This document shows positions 7,066 to 15,682 of a stretch of DNA of 64,000 nucleotides, piece after piece. Location of the stretch: positions 1-64,000 of the forward strand of contig NZ_OAOD01000002.1 of the NCBI RefSeq assembly GCF_900205925.1, given 5' to 3'. Each line of letters opens with the position of its first letter. Position 1 is the first letter of the stretch. The translations under genes and the position numbers were made by a program. The notes beneath the pieces were generated by a model. That model ran no database searches. It saw only the letters and a program-made list of their open reading frames with translations, and was not told where the DNA came from. Origin of the DNA: Clostridium peptidivorans. Its GTDB lineage: Bacteria > Bacillota > Clostridia > Clostridiales > Clostridiaceae.

Positions 7066-7145
7066 ACCATCACCAAATTGAAAATTTGGGATGTCTGCTT
7101 AACTGACTCACACCAAATCATAGATTTGGGTTCCCTACTTAGCTG
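7066..7145. repeat. Tandem 40-bp repeat covering the copA stop codon
   Basis: Two imperfect direct units read on the minus strand from 7145 and 7105. Each starts CAGYTAAGYAG and carries a small CCCAAAT...ATTTGG hairpin. The copA stop and its last codons lie inside the first unit. The adjoining DNA to about 7020 contains a further TCGAGTACTCATTCGAGGA element. This looks like a dispersed intergenic repeat rather than a terminator, since no T run follows. Confidence 0.6.
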
Positions 7146-9600
7146 GCTTAAACCCCTTTAGTCTTAAAGCGTTTAACAAAACTGATACTGAACTAAAACT
7201 CATTGCAGCAGCTGCAATAATAGGATTTAAAAGTGGCCCACCAAAAATGTGCAATACTCCCATAGCAACTGGTATACCTAATGTATTGTATCCAAATGCC
7301 CAGAATAAGTTTTCTTTAATATTTAATATGGTTTTCTTACTTAATTGTATTGCAGTTGGCACATCCATTAAGTCACTTCTCATAAGAACTATATCTGCAG
7401 ATTCCATAGCAACGTCTGTTCCGGATCCTATAGCTATACCAATATCTGCCTGTGCTAGAGCTGGAGCATCGTTTATACCATCGCCAACCATAGCAACCTT
7501 CTTGCCCTCTGCTTGAAGCTTTTTAACTTCATTAGCCTTATCTTGAGGGAGAACTTCTGCTAGTATCCTGTCTATTCCCACTTGCTTAGCTATTGCCTCG
7601 GCAGTTCTCTTATTGTCTCCTGTTATCATTGCTACTTCAATTCCCATTTTATGAAGCTGTTCTATAGCTTTTTTACTGTTTTCTTTAACAGTATCTGCAA
7701 CAGCAATAATTCCTGCTATTTTACCTTCAATAGATACATACATTGGAGTTTTACCTTCTCCAGCTAGCTTATGAGAAGTTTCTTCTAGATTTTCTAGAGA
7801 TATATTACTTTCCACCATAAGCTTTCTGTTTCCAAGTAAAATATCTTTACCATCTATTTTAACTTCAATCCCATGACCTGGAATAGCTTTAAAGAAATCA
7901 AGTTTCTTAAATTCTAATCCCTTTTCTTCAGCACCTTTTACAATAGCTTCACCAAGTGGATGCTCTGATCCCTTTTCTGCTGATGCAGCTAATTGCAATA
8001 AGTCATTTTGTGTTATACCATTTGTAACAACTACATCTGTAACCTTTGGTTTCCCTTCTGTAATAGTACCTGTTTTATCAAATACTATTGTTTTTATCTT
8101 ATGAGCAGTTTCTAAAGCAACACCACTCTTTATTAGTACACCATATTCTGCACCTTTACCTGTACCAACCATTATTGCTGTTGGAGTTGCTAAGCCTAGT
8201 GCACAAGGGCAAGCGATAACAAGCACAGAAATGAATATTGTTAAAGCAAATACTCCTGTTTCTCCACCAAAGAAATACCAAGCCACTGCTGAAAGAATAG
8301 CGATTGATATGACCACTGGAACAAAATAACCGGAAATTATATCTGCCATTTTTGCAATTGGAGCTTTAGATCCTTGGGCATCTTCTACTAGCTTTATGAT
8401 TTGAGCTAAAGCTGTATCTTTACCAACCTTTGTGGCTTTGTACTTTATTGTACCATTCTTATTAATACTTGCACCGATAATCTTATCTCCAATATTTTTT
8501 TCTACTGGTATACTTTCACCTGTAAGCATTGACTCATCTACTGATGTACTACCTTCTACTACTTCACCATCTACAGGCATCTTCTCTCCAGGTTTAACTA
8601 CTATTATATCCCCTACTTCAACTCCTTCTATAGGAGTTTCAATCTCTTTTCCATCTCTAATAATAATTGCTGTTTTAGGAGCAAGTCCCATAAGCTTCTT
8701 AATAGCATCTGAGGTTTTACCCTTTGTAACAGCTTCTAAATACTTACCAAGTGTAATAAGTGTTATGATTACACCTGCTGCCTCAAAGTATAAATCCTTA
8801 GAATACTCTGTGTTTCCACCATAAATCTGTACTATAGCAAATATTCCATATAGGAATGCTGCAGAAGTACCTATTGCTATTAATGAATCCATATTAGGGC
8901 TTCTTCTAAATAAGGATTTAAAACCTACTGTGAAGAACTTATATCCTGCTATCATAACAGGTGTAACTAGTATTAATTGTATTAAAGCGAAGTTTCTAGG
9001 ATTCATCATCGGATCTATAATTATTGGAAGTTTAAATCCAACTGCTTCACCAAACATATGTCCCATAGTTATAATAAGTAGTGGAACTGTAAAAATCGCT
9101 GACAAAACAAACTTTTTCCATAGTGACTTTATTTCTTTTTCTTTTCTCTCTTTATCGGCATCTACAGTAGTTTCTTCTTCTACGGCTTTGTAGCCTGCCT
9201 TTTCTATTACTTTTCTTATATCTGAAACTCTAACCTTTGAAGAATCATAACTTATATTTAACTTTTCTGTTGCAAAATTCACATTAGACTCTGTAACACC
9301 ATCTAACTTTTTTGTCACTCTTTCAACTGTTTTAGCACAAGCTGCACAAGTCATTCCCTGAATTTTTAGTGTCTTTGTACTAGATTCAGTTTTAGCCTTG
9401 TATCCTGCTTTTTCAATAGCTGCTTGAATATCCTCAATAGATACTTTTGTTTCATCAAAGTTAATATTTAGTTTTTCTGTAGCAAAGTTTACATTTGCAT
9501 CGGTAACGCCTTGCAGCTTTTTAGATGCTCTTTCTACAGCCTTCGCACAAGCTGCACAGGTCATTCCCTCTATTTTAAGAACTTTATTCAATCTCTTCAC
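7135..9600 (-). CDS. copA: Copper-exporting P1B-type ATPase CopA
   Basis: The 821-residue pump has two N-terminal HMA domains (each with GMTCAAC), eight predicted membrane helices, the TGES actuator motif, the CPC metal site in ACPCALG, the phosphorylation motif DKTGT, the HP motif SEHPLGE and the hinge [11 protein letters not shown] plus two HMA domains define Cu(I) efflux ATPases. The ribosome site GAGGTG lies before the ATG. It follows the LDCC peptide gene by 10 bp and csoR by 168 bp and forms their operon. Its last residues (PAK) are encoded within a repeat unit. Confidence 0.95.
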   Translation of the reverse strand: MKRLNKVLKIEGMTCAACAKAVERASKKLQGVTDANVNFATEKLNINFDETKVSIEDIQAAIEKAGYKAKTESSTKTLKIQGMTCAACAKTVERVTKKLDGVTESNVNFATEKLNISYDSSKVRVSDIRKVIEKAGYKAVEEETTVDADKERKEKEIKSLWKKFVLSAIFTVPLLIITMGHMFGEAVGFKLPIIIDPMMNPRNFALIQLILVTPVMIAGYKFFTVGFKSLFRRSPNMDSLIAIGTSAAFLYGIFAIVQIYGGNTEYSKDLYFEAAGVIITLITLGKYLEAVTKGKTSDAIKKLMGLAPKTAIIIRDGKEIETPIEGVEVGDIIVVKPGEKMPVDGEVVEGSTSVDESMLTGESIPVEKNIGDKIIGASINKNGTIKYKATKVGKDTALAQIIKLVEDAQGSKAPIAKMADIISGYFVPVVISIAILSAVAWYFFGGETGVFALTIFISVLVIACPCALGLATPTAIMVGTGKGAEYGVLIKSGVALETAHKIKTIVFDKTGTITEGKPKVTDVVVTNGITQNDLLQLAASAEKGSEHPLGEAIVKGAEEKGLEFKKLDFFKAIPGHGIEVKIDGKDILLGNRKLMVESNISLENLEETSHKLAGEGKTPMYVSIEGKIAGIIAVADTVKENSKKAIEQLHKMGIEVAMITGDNKRTAEAIAKQVGIDRILAEVLPQDKANEVKKLQAEGKKVAMVGDGINDAPALAQADIGIAIGSGTDVAMESADIVLMRSDLMDVPTAIQLSKKTILNIKENLFWAFGYNTLGIPVAMGVLHIFGGPLLNPIIAAAAMSFSSVSVLLNALRLKGFKPAK

Positions 9601-9610
9601 CTCTTTTTAA

Positions 9611-9748
9611 TTACTTATTATTAGATTCATTTCCTTTGGCTGCATTGTTAGATTTATTTAAATCACAACAATCTAACTTACCATTACCAAAAGATCTGCT
9701 ATTTTGATCTGCAATTTTTTTTATAAGATTCTTAAAAAAGTTTTTCAT
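9611..9748 (-). CDS. LDCC-motif putative metal-binding peptide (45 aa)
   Basis: The 45-residue product has an amphipathic basic N-terminus (MKNFFKNLIKKIA), a central LDCCDLN motif holding its only two Cys, and an Asn-rich tail. This matches the small LDCC-motif putative metal-binding family. AAAGGAG stands nine bases before the ATG at 9748, and an in-frame ATG three codons upstream is too close to the ribosome site. It lies 20 bp after csoR and 10 bp before copA, so it is part of the csoR-copA operon. Vicinal Cys suggests Cu(I) or other soft-metal binding. Confidence 0.8.
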   Translation of the reverse strand: MKNFFKNLIKKIADQNSRSFGNGKLDCCDLNKSNNAAKGNESNNK

Positions 9749-9768
9749 ATCATACATCTCCTTTAATA

Positions 9769-10035
9769 TTACTTTTGAATGAGTTTTTCTAAAATACCCA
9801 TTATTTCATCAACTTTTTCTTCTCCGCTGTCATGTATAAAGGCATGCTTTACACAATGATTTAAGTGCTGTTTTAATATCAGTATATTTGCCCTCTTTAA
9901 TAAAGCTTGAGAGGCTATTATTTGATTAGATATATCTACACAGTATCTATCTTGCTCTAGCATCTTTATAATTCCTTCAATTTGACCCTTTGCAGTTTTT
10001 AATGATGCCAAAGCTTTCATTTTCTCTTGGTTCAT
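9769..10035 (-). CDS. csoR: Copper-sensing repressor CsoR
   Basis: This 88-residue all-helical DUF156/CsoR-RcnR family protein has the Cu(I) ligand set C32, H57 and C61 with the expected spacing (C-x24-H-x3-C). Apo-CsoR binds DNA and Cu(I) releases it. A GGAGG site precedes the ATG. The gene heads the csoR-LDCC-copA unit. A G/C-rich dyad at 10085-10100, near the -35 position of a TATAAT box, is the likely operator. A response-regulator promoter lies further upstream at 10240-10272. Confidence 0.92.
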   Translation of the reverse strand: MNQEKMKALASLKTAKGQIEGIIKMLEQDRYCVDISNQIIASQALLKRANILILKQHLNHCVKHAFIHDSGEEKVDEIMGILEKLIQK

Positions 10036-10084
10036 TATTTTCCTCCTTTCAAGTGAAGGTAATGTATTATATTTACTTAACTCT

Positions 10085-10100
10085 CCACCCGTTGGGGGTG
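10085..10100. promoter_or_regulatory. CsoR-type operator
   Basis: An inverted repeat CACCC-N5-GGGTG (minus-strand reading) lies just upstream of a TATAAT box at about 10070-10065 facing csoR. The position covers the -35 region. G/C-tract dyads of this kind are the known CsoR targets, so autorepression is inferred. Confidence 0.6.
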
Positions 10101-10239
10101 CATAGCAACAAAATAAAAAATTATTATTTGCTTATATCATATATTTTTACTATTTGATCTGGACTTTCACCCATCCCCATATTATCTTTGCTTTTTTCAT
10201 ATAATACAACTCCTTATGCGTTTTCTTATCTTTAGATAT

Positions 10240-10272
10240 ATATTACTTAACTCCTATGAAGACCATATGAAG
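10240..10272 (-). promoter_or_regulatory. Response-regulator box and -10, copy 6
   Basis: On the minus strand two perfect CTTCATA heptamers (10272-10266 and 10261-10255) are 11 bp apart. Nine bases lead to TAATAT at 10245-10240. It is the best-matching copy and points toward csoR, about 205 bp away, with no clear terminator between. Confidence 0.7.
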
Positions 10273-10469
10273 ATTTTTAATAACAACTTGAAATTTATAC
10301 TATAATTATTTTTTTTAATCACTCCGAACATTTTTTCTTTTCTTCATCTCTTCTACATAATTCGATAATATAATATGAATATAACAAGTTAATCAATAAC
10401 CATCCTTATTGATTGATAACTTTTATTATTAGTAAATTCCCCAAATAATTTACTGTTAATACTTATTTC

Positions 10470-10507
10470 AAAATAGAAGTCTGTTTCCCAAAACAGACTT
10501 CTATTTT
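10470..10507. terminator. Perfect 16-bp hairpin with flanking A and T runs
   Basis: The arms 10470-10485 and 10492-10507 (core ATAGAAGTCTGTT) are exact complements around a 6-nt loop, and A and T runs make it usable in both directions. It lies between the kinase gene end and the csoR-side promoter and so insulates the two units. Confidence 0.7.
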
Positions 10508-10540
10508 TATTTTAACTGTTATAATAAAATTTAAAATTAA

Positions 10541-10574
10541 AAAAGCTTTGATAAATTTAATCATCAAAGCTTTT
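10541..10574 (-). terminator. Terminator after the second kinase gene
   Basis: AAAAGCTTTGAT (10541-10552) pairs with ATCAAAGCTTTT (10563-10574), and T residues follow on the minus strand. It is nearly the same sequence as the copZ terminator. Confidence 0.7.
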
Positions 10575-10593
10575 AATCATTATTCTTAAATTA

Positions 10594-11997
10594 TTAATTA
10601 TTTTTAGTCTCAACTTTCCTACTAATAATACTAGATTTATTAAACGAAATCTTAAAGGTAGTGCCTTCTCCTTCTTCACTTTCAACATCTATGCTTGCCG
10701 AATGAAGCTGAACTATACTCTTAACAATAGTTAAACCAATACCACTTCCTTCAATTTCATTTCTACTCTTATCTCCTCTGTAAAGTCTTTCAAAAATAAA
10801 GGCTAAATCTTCTTTCTTAATTCCAATCCCATTATCCTTAACTTCTACTATAAAATGTTTATTATCTGTATATAAGTTAACCCATATTTCTCCATGTTCT
10901 TCAGTAAATTTCAAGGCATTAGATATTAAATTTATAAATACTTGTTTTAATTTATCTCTATCTCCAGTTATATCATAATTTTTATTAGGCTCAATATCAT
11001 AATGTAATTTGATACCTTTATTTTCAGCTGCCATATAAAAATCTTCACATATTTCACTTATTAATTGATTTAAATGTACTCTTTCAAAATTTAGTTTTAT
11101 ACTTTCTGCTTCAAATTCTTTTAAAGTATTTAAATTATTTAATAATCTTCCAAACCTTATCACTTCTTCATTAAGATAATTTAATCTTTCCTCTGTAACA
11201 GGGAAAACCCCATCTATCATAGCCTCTAGATTATTTTGTAATATGTTTAAAGGTGTTCTTATTTCATGGGATATGTCAGACACTAATCGCTTTCTAAGCA
11301 TATCTTGATATTTTAATTTTTCAGCTAATATATTAACACTTTTCCTTAAATTTTCTAATTCCTCAATATTGCTTTGGGTGTTAGATATTGCATTAAAATT
11401 CCCCTCTGATAATTTTACAGACATATTAGCAACCTCTTTAATTGGACTAGAAAATTGTTTTGAAAAATACAGGCTTAATATGATTATAATAATGAGGGTT
11501 ACAAGTCCACTAATAATAATACTTTTATTTATAGAAGTTTTAAAGTTTACATCTTCTTCAGATAGTAATATTGATGAATATTGGCCAATATCCACATAAC
11601 CAACTAAGTTTTCATTTACCACAATTTTAAATCTTTTAGATGTATAAACTCCTCTATCATTTGATATCATAGATCTTAAATGAGAAGTATTTTTAATATC
11701 ATTAGGATTCATTCCCCATATAGGTTTTTTATTGCTATCTAAAAGCGTTAAACAATAATTGCCCATATAAGCTTCGTGCATTAGCTCAGAACCAGAGTTA
11801 TTTGACCATTTACCATCTCTTTTGTATATTTCCTGAAAATAAGATACAATTCTCTCTTCCCTTTTATTTTGTATATCTAACATGTATTGATTGAACTTAT
11901 TATTTATTGTCGCATTTACAAATACTGTAATTAAAAGTATTGCTCCAATGGAACATATAAAAAACAATATGCTTAATCTTTTTCTAATTGTTTGCAC
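10594..11997 (-). CDS. Sensor histidine kinase of system 2
   Basis: The 467-residue kinase has the same layout and exact length as the kinase at 1891: membrane helix (about 10-28), external sensor region, second helix (about 158-178), HAMP, HisKA (SDISHEIRTPLN) and HATPase_c with DNGIGI and GSGIGL. The start is a GTG directly after the regulator stop codon, so the two are tightly coupled. Its sensor region keeps scattered Met and one Cys (MGNYC) but not the dense Met/His cluster of its paralogue, so it may respond to a different ligand or level. Confidence 0.88.
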   Translation of the reverse strand: MQTIRKRLSILFFICSIGAILLITVFVNATINNKFNQYMLDIQNKREERIVSYFQEIYKRDGKWSNNSGSELMHEAYMGNYCLTLLDSNKKPIWGMNPNDIKNTSHLRSMISNDRGVYTSKRFKIVVNENLVGYVDIGQYSSILLSEEDVNFKTSINKSIIISGLVTLIIIIILSLYFSKQFSSPIKEVANMSVKLSEGNFNAISNTQSNIEELENLRKSVNILAEKLKYQDMLRKRLVSDISHEIRTPLNILQNNLEAMIDGVFPVTEERLNYLNEEVIRFGRLLNNLNTLKEFEAESIKLNFERVHLNQLISEICEDFYMAAENKGIKLHYDIEPNKNYDITGDRDKLKQVFINLISNALKFTEEHGEIWVNLYTDNKHFIVEVKDNGIGIKKEDLAFIFERLYRGDKSRNEIEGSGIGLTIVKSIVQLHSASIDVESEEGEGTTFKISFNKSSIISRKVETKNN

Positions 11998-12684
11998 TTA
12001 ATTTTCACCACCAAACTTATATCCTACTTTCATAACAGTTATAACATACTTAGGATTTTTAGTATCCTCTTCTATCTTTTTTCTTATATTTTTTATGTGA
12101 ACATCAATGGTTCTATCATATCCATCAAAATCTATTCCAAATACTTTATCTATAAGTTGCTCCCTTGACAGCACTCTACCCTTATTTATTATAAGAGTAT
12201 ATAATATATCAAATTCATTTGGAGTAAATGCTGCTTCTTCTCCATTAATCCTTACAACTCTTTTATCATAGTCAACAATTAGTCTTCCGTCGTTAAAAGT
12301 AAACTTTGTCTCTTCACTCTCTACATTTAACCTTCTAAACAGCGCATTAACTCTTGCTGTTAATTCTCTAGGACTAAATGGTTTAACTAGATATTCATCT
12401 GCACCAATATTTAATCCTTCAATTTTATTATCTAAACTTCCTTTTGCTGTAAGCATAAAAATATGCACATCAGATTTTTTCCTTATTATTTTGCATATTT
12501 CTTCTCCACTAATGTCTGGTAGCATTAAATCAAGTATAACTAGTTTAAAATCCATAGAATTAAATAGTTCTATACCTTTTAATCCTTTTGTAGTGCATTG
12601 AACATTGTATCCGTCTTTTTTCAAATAAGCCTTCAATATTTCTGATACACTTTCTTCATCTTCAACTATTAAAATATTATTCAT
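11998..12684 (-). CDS. OmpR-family response regulator of system 2
   Basis: The 228-residue protein has a receiver domain (IVEDEE, LDLMLPD, VKPFSP) and a C-terminal winged helix ending GYDRTIDVHIKNIRKKI...KVGYKF. The recognition helix differs from that of the regulator at 1178 at only a few positions, so the two may bind the same boxes. AAGAGGTGAAAT precedes the ATG. A degenerate copy of the shared promoter lies at 12761-12793. The kinase follows directly. Confidence 0.9.
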   Translation of the reverse strand: MNNILIVEDEESVSEILKAYLKKDGYNVQCTTKGLKGIELFNSMDFKLVILDLMLPDISGEEICKIIRKKSDVHIFMLTAKGSLDNKIEGLNIGADEYLVKPFSPRELTARVNALFRRLNVESEETKFTFNDGRLIVDYDKRVVRINGEEAAFTPNEFDILYTLIINKGRVLSREQLIDKVFGIDFDGYDRTIDVHIKNIRKKIEEDTKNPKYVITVMKVGYKFGGEN

Positions 12685-12760
12685 ATTTCACCTCTTATTT
12701 TATTTGACTTGTATATCGCTACATAAAGTAATCTTGCATAATTATGTTTCCTATTATAAA

Positions 12761-12793
12761 ACTTTATCAATTTCTTTTAAAGATATTATGAAG
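12761..12793 (-). promoter_or_regulatory. Degenerate response-regulator box upstream of system 2
   Basis: On the minus strand CTTCATA (12793-12787) is followed 11 bp on by CTTTAAA (12782-12776) and, nine bases later, TAAAGT (12766-12761). A conventional TATAAT also lies just downstream. The second heptamer is a poor match, so this is a weak seventh copy. Confidence 0.35.
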
Positions 12794-12861
12794 ACTTTAT
12801 AAATTAAAAATTTTTTTCAAATTCTCTTTTAAATAATATATTTAGTTTAAAACCATATAAT

Positions 12862-12909
12862 AAAATCATAAATGCATGCAGTTTTATTTGTGCATGCATT
12901 TATGATTTT
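12862..12909 (-). terminator. Terminator after the thiolase gene
   Basis: A perfect 19-bp stem (12862-12880 with 12891-12909, core AAATGCATGCA) encloses a 10-nt loop and is followed on the minus strand by a T-rich stretch. It lies just past the thiolase stop codon. Confidence 0.8.
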
Positions 12910-12917
12910 ATTATTTC

Positions 12918-14096
12918 TTATCTTTCAATTATAACCGCAGTGCCTTGACCTCCACCTATACAAAGTGTTGCAAGGCCTGTTTTCGCATCTCTTTTCATCA
13001 TCTCATAAATTAAAGTTACCAGTATTCTTGCCCCTGATGCCCCTACAGGGTGCCCTAAAGCGATTGCTCCACCATTAACATTAACTTTTTCCGGATTAAA
13101 TCCTAAATCTCTAACTACAGATAGTGATTGTGCTGCAAAGGCTTCGTTTGCTTCAACTAGATCTATATCATTCACAGTCAGTCCTGCTCTTTCAAGTGCC
13201 TTTCTAGTTGCTGGTACAGGACCATAGCCCATTATCTTTGGATCTAAAGCTGCTGAAGCATAGGATTTAATAGTTGCAAGTGGCTTTATTCCTAACTCCT
13301 CTGCCTTTTCTTTTGCCATCAATACAAGCATTGCAGCTCCATCATTTATTCCTGAAGCATTACCTGCTGTGACTGTTCCATCTTGTTTAAATGCAGGTTT
13401 AAGCCTTCCAAGTTTTTCGATTGTTGTATCTGCCTTCGGATATTCATCAGTATCCACTATAATAGGATCTCCCTTTTTTTGAAGAATTTCAACAGGTACT
13501 ATTTCATCTTTAAATCTTCCTTCACTTATAGCTTTTGTAGCTTTAACTTGACTTTCATGAGAAAATTTATCTTGCTCTTCTCTTGAAAGTTTCCACTGCT
13601 CAGCAATATTTTCAGCTGTAATACCCATATGTATATTATGAAATGCATCTGATAAGGCGTCAGTAATTAAGCTGTCAACAATTTTAGCATCTCCCATTTT
13701 ATACCCCCATCTTGCTCTAGTAAGAAGATATGGAGCATTACTCATACTTTCAGTACCACCTGCTAGTATTACATCTGCATCTCCAAGTTTAATAAATTGA
13801 GTAGCCATACTAACAGTTCTAAGCCCTGAACCACATAGCTTATTTATTGTCATAGCAGGGGTTGTATCTGGTATGCCTGAATGTATAGCAACTTGTCTAG
13901 CTGGATTTTGACCTAACCCTGCTGACAAAATATTTCCAACAAGCACTTCATCAACCATTTCTGGTTTAATTCCTGCTCTCTTCATTGCTTCTTTTGCAGC
14001 AATAACTCCTATATCAACTGCTGATAGTTTAGATAAACTTCCTCCAAAACTTCCTATTGGTGTTCTAGCAGCACCTACAATAACTACTTCTCTCAT
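12918..14096 (-). CDS. thlA: Acetyl-CoA C-acetyltransferase (thiolase)
   Basis: The 392-residue enzyme condenses two acetyl-CoA to acetoacetyl-CoA, the first step toward butyrate in clostridia. It shows the acyl-accepting Cys88 in NKLCGSG, the catalytic motif [10 protein letters not shown] and the second Cys in CIGGGQG near residue 378. The length is normal for biosynthetic thiolases. A GAGGAGG-type site precedes the ATG. It follows the lactate dehydrogenase gene on the same strand, but a terminator between them (14189-14219) makes it a separate unit. Confidence 0.93.
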   Translation of the reverse strand: MREVVIVGAARTPIGSFGGSLSKLSAVDIGVIAAKEAMKRAGIKPEMVDEVLVGNILSAGLGQNPARQVAIHSGIPDTTPAMTINKLCGSGLRTVSMATQFIKLGDADVILAGGTESMSNAPYLLTRARWGYKMGDAKIVDSLITDALSDAFHNIHMGITAENIAEQWKLSREEQDKFSHESQVKATKAISEGRFKDEIVPVEILQKKGDPIIVDTDEYPKADTTIEKLGRLKPAFKQDGTVTAGNASGINDGAAMLVLMAKEKAEELGIKPLATIKSYASAALDPKIMGYGPVPATRKALERAGLTVNDIDLVEANEAFAAQSLSVVRDLGFNPEKVNVNGGAIALGHPVGASGARILVTLIYEMMKRDAKTGLATLCIGGGQGTAVIIER

Positions 14097-14188
14097 ATAA
14101 ACTAAGCCTCCTCTATTTTCATTAATCTTTAATTAAAACTGCTTACATTTATATACTATAAGCAATGTAATAAAAAATTATACAAAAT

Positions 14189-14219
14189 AAAAACTAGTGA
14201 TTTAAAATCACTAGTTTTT
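14189..14219 (-). terminator. Terminator after the lactate dehydrogenase operon
   Basis: A 15-bp perfect stem (14189-14203 with 14205-14219, core ACTAGTGATTT) ends in A and T runs on either side. It closes the minus-strand operon that ends at 14235. Confidence 0.75.
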
Positions 14220-14234
14220 ATAATACACATTTAA

Positions 14235-15635
14235 TTATTGACAAACCTTACCTGGATTTAATATATTCTTAGGATCAAATGCAGATTTAATTCCTCTCAT
14301 TATTGACATATATTGTTCTCCATATTGATGGAACATGTATTCTCTCTTAGCATATCCAATTCCATGTTCTCCAGATACAAGTCCTCTTAGCTCTTCTGAT
14401 TTTTTATACATTAAATCAAACACTTTACTTAGTTTTAATTTCCATTCTTCTTCATTCAAGTCATCTTTACAAATATAGACGTGTAAATTTCCATCTCCAG
14501 CATGGCCAAAACTTGGTATTCTAATGTTAAATTCCTCTTCCAATTCATGAGTATATTTAATAAAGCTTGCAACTTGATTTCTTGGCACAACAACATCACA
14601 TTCATCCATTTCTGTAGTTGATGCCTTAATTGCTTCAAGGAATGCTCCCCTAGCTGACCATACAGAGTCTTTTCTTTCATCTGTATCAACTATAAATACA
14701 TCCAATGCTCCTTCTTTTAAGCAAAGATCTGCAACTATTTCATAGTCACCTTCAACTTGAGCTAAACTATTCCCATCAAAAGTTAGTAAGAGATATGCAT
14801 CTGATGAATTGTCTGGAAATTTTTTGCCTAAAAACTCTTCTGCTGAAACTATAACTTCTCTTTGCATAAATTCTATTGCAGTTGGAACTGCTTTTGACTT
14901 TATAATTTTAGGTACCATTTCAATAGCAGTATCTATATCCTTAAAAGGTATAAGTAAGCTTACTGATTTTTTAGGTAATGGAAGCAATCTTAAGATTGCC
15001 TTTGTTACTATACCAAGTGTTCCTTCTGATCCTACTATTAAGTCCTTCAAACTATATCCTGAACTATTCTTAACAACCTTTCCACCAAGCTCTACTACCT
15101 CTCCATTTGGCAGTACTACTTCAAGCCCACGAACATAATCTCTTGTAACTCCATATTTAACAGCTCTCATTCCGCCAGCGTTAGTACTTATATTTCCACC
15201 AATTGTAGCACTTTTTTCACCTGGATCTGGTGGATAAAAGAGTTCATGTTCTTCAACATATTTTCCTATCTCCATTAAAAGTACTCCTGGCTCTAAGGTT
15301 AATGTTAAATTTTCTTCATCTAATTCTAATATATTATTCATTTCTGTTGTTTCAATCATTATTCCACCATGTAAAGGTACTGAAGCTCCTACAAGTCCTG
15401 TTCCTGATCCTCTAGCAACCACAGGAATTGTATTATCATAAGCGTACTTCATTATTTTTGAAATCTCTTCAGTATTATGAACTTTTACTAGAACATCTGG
15501 ATAATTACTCACTCCGCCCAATTCATCATGACTATAATCTTCGTTTATGTCACTTCCATGTAAAACTTTATCTGCACCAACCACAGTTTTTAAAAATTCA
15601 ATATCTTTATTATTCATTCTTTTATATTCGTTCAT
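14235..15635 (-). CDS. lctD: FAD-linked lactate dehydrogenase (GlcD-type), Etf-dependent
   Basis: The 466-residue flavoprotein has an N-terminal PCMH/FAD domain ([25 protein letters not shown]) and a C-terminal FAD-oxidase domain with [11 protein letters not shown] and [10 protein letters not shown]. Directly downstream of etfB and etfA, this matches the LctD subunit of the electron-confurcating lactate dehydrogenase/Etf complex known from Acetobacterium woodii. That complex oxidises lactate with NAD while consuming reduced ferredoxin. The ATG at 15635 is preferred because GGGAGG stands just before it. Glycolate or another 2-hydroxyacid is an alternative substrate. Confidence 0.85.
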   Translation of the reverse strand: MNEYKRMNNKDIEFLKTVVGADKVLHGSDINEDYSHDELGGVSNYPDVLVKVHNTEEISKIMKYAYDNTIPVVARGSGTGLVGASVPLHGGIMIETTEMNNILELDEENLTLTLEPGVLLMEIGKYVEEHELFYPPDPGEKSATIGGNISTNAGGMRAVKYGVTRDYVRGLEVVLPNGEVVELGGKVVKNSSGYSLKDLIVGSEGTLGIVTKAILRLLPLPKKSVSLLIPFKDIDTAIEMVPKIIKSKAVPTAIEFMQREVIVSAEEFLGKKFPDNSSDAYLLLTFDGNSLAQVEGDYEIVADLCLKEGALDVFIVDTDERKDSVWSARGAFLEAIKASTTEMDECDVVVPRNQVASFIKYTHELEEEFNIRIPSFGHAGDGNLHVYICKDDLNEEEWKLKLSKVFDLMYKKSEELRGLVSGEHGIGYAKREYMFHQYGEQYMSIMRGIKSAFDPKNILNPGKVCQ

Positions 15636-15682
15636 GTTTAATCCCTCCCAATATATTACTACTATCATTAATTAAAAGTTTA

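Larger units (their letters stand above)
10036..10593. other. Regulatory gap upstream of csoR
   Basis: This 558-bp gap holds the csoR promoter and operator (10060-10100), a possible 16-codon ORF (10200-10150, minus, MKKAKIIWG...) with AAGGAG nine bases upstream, the sixth response-regulator promoter (10240-10272), a perfect 16-bp hairpin (10470-10507) and the kinase terminator (10541-10574). A second frame over the short ORF is open for about 28 codons without a good start, which suggests a decayed or frameshifted small gene. Confidence 0.6.

Noticed and set aside
7247..9193. Several open frames on the plus strand over copA
   Set aside because: They mirror the strongly coding copA frame, lack ribosome sites and show no family motifs.
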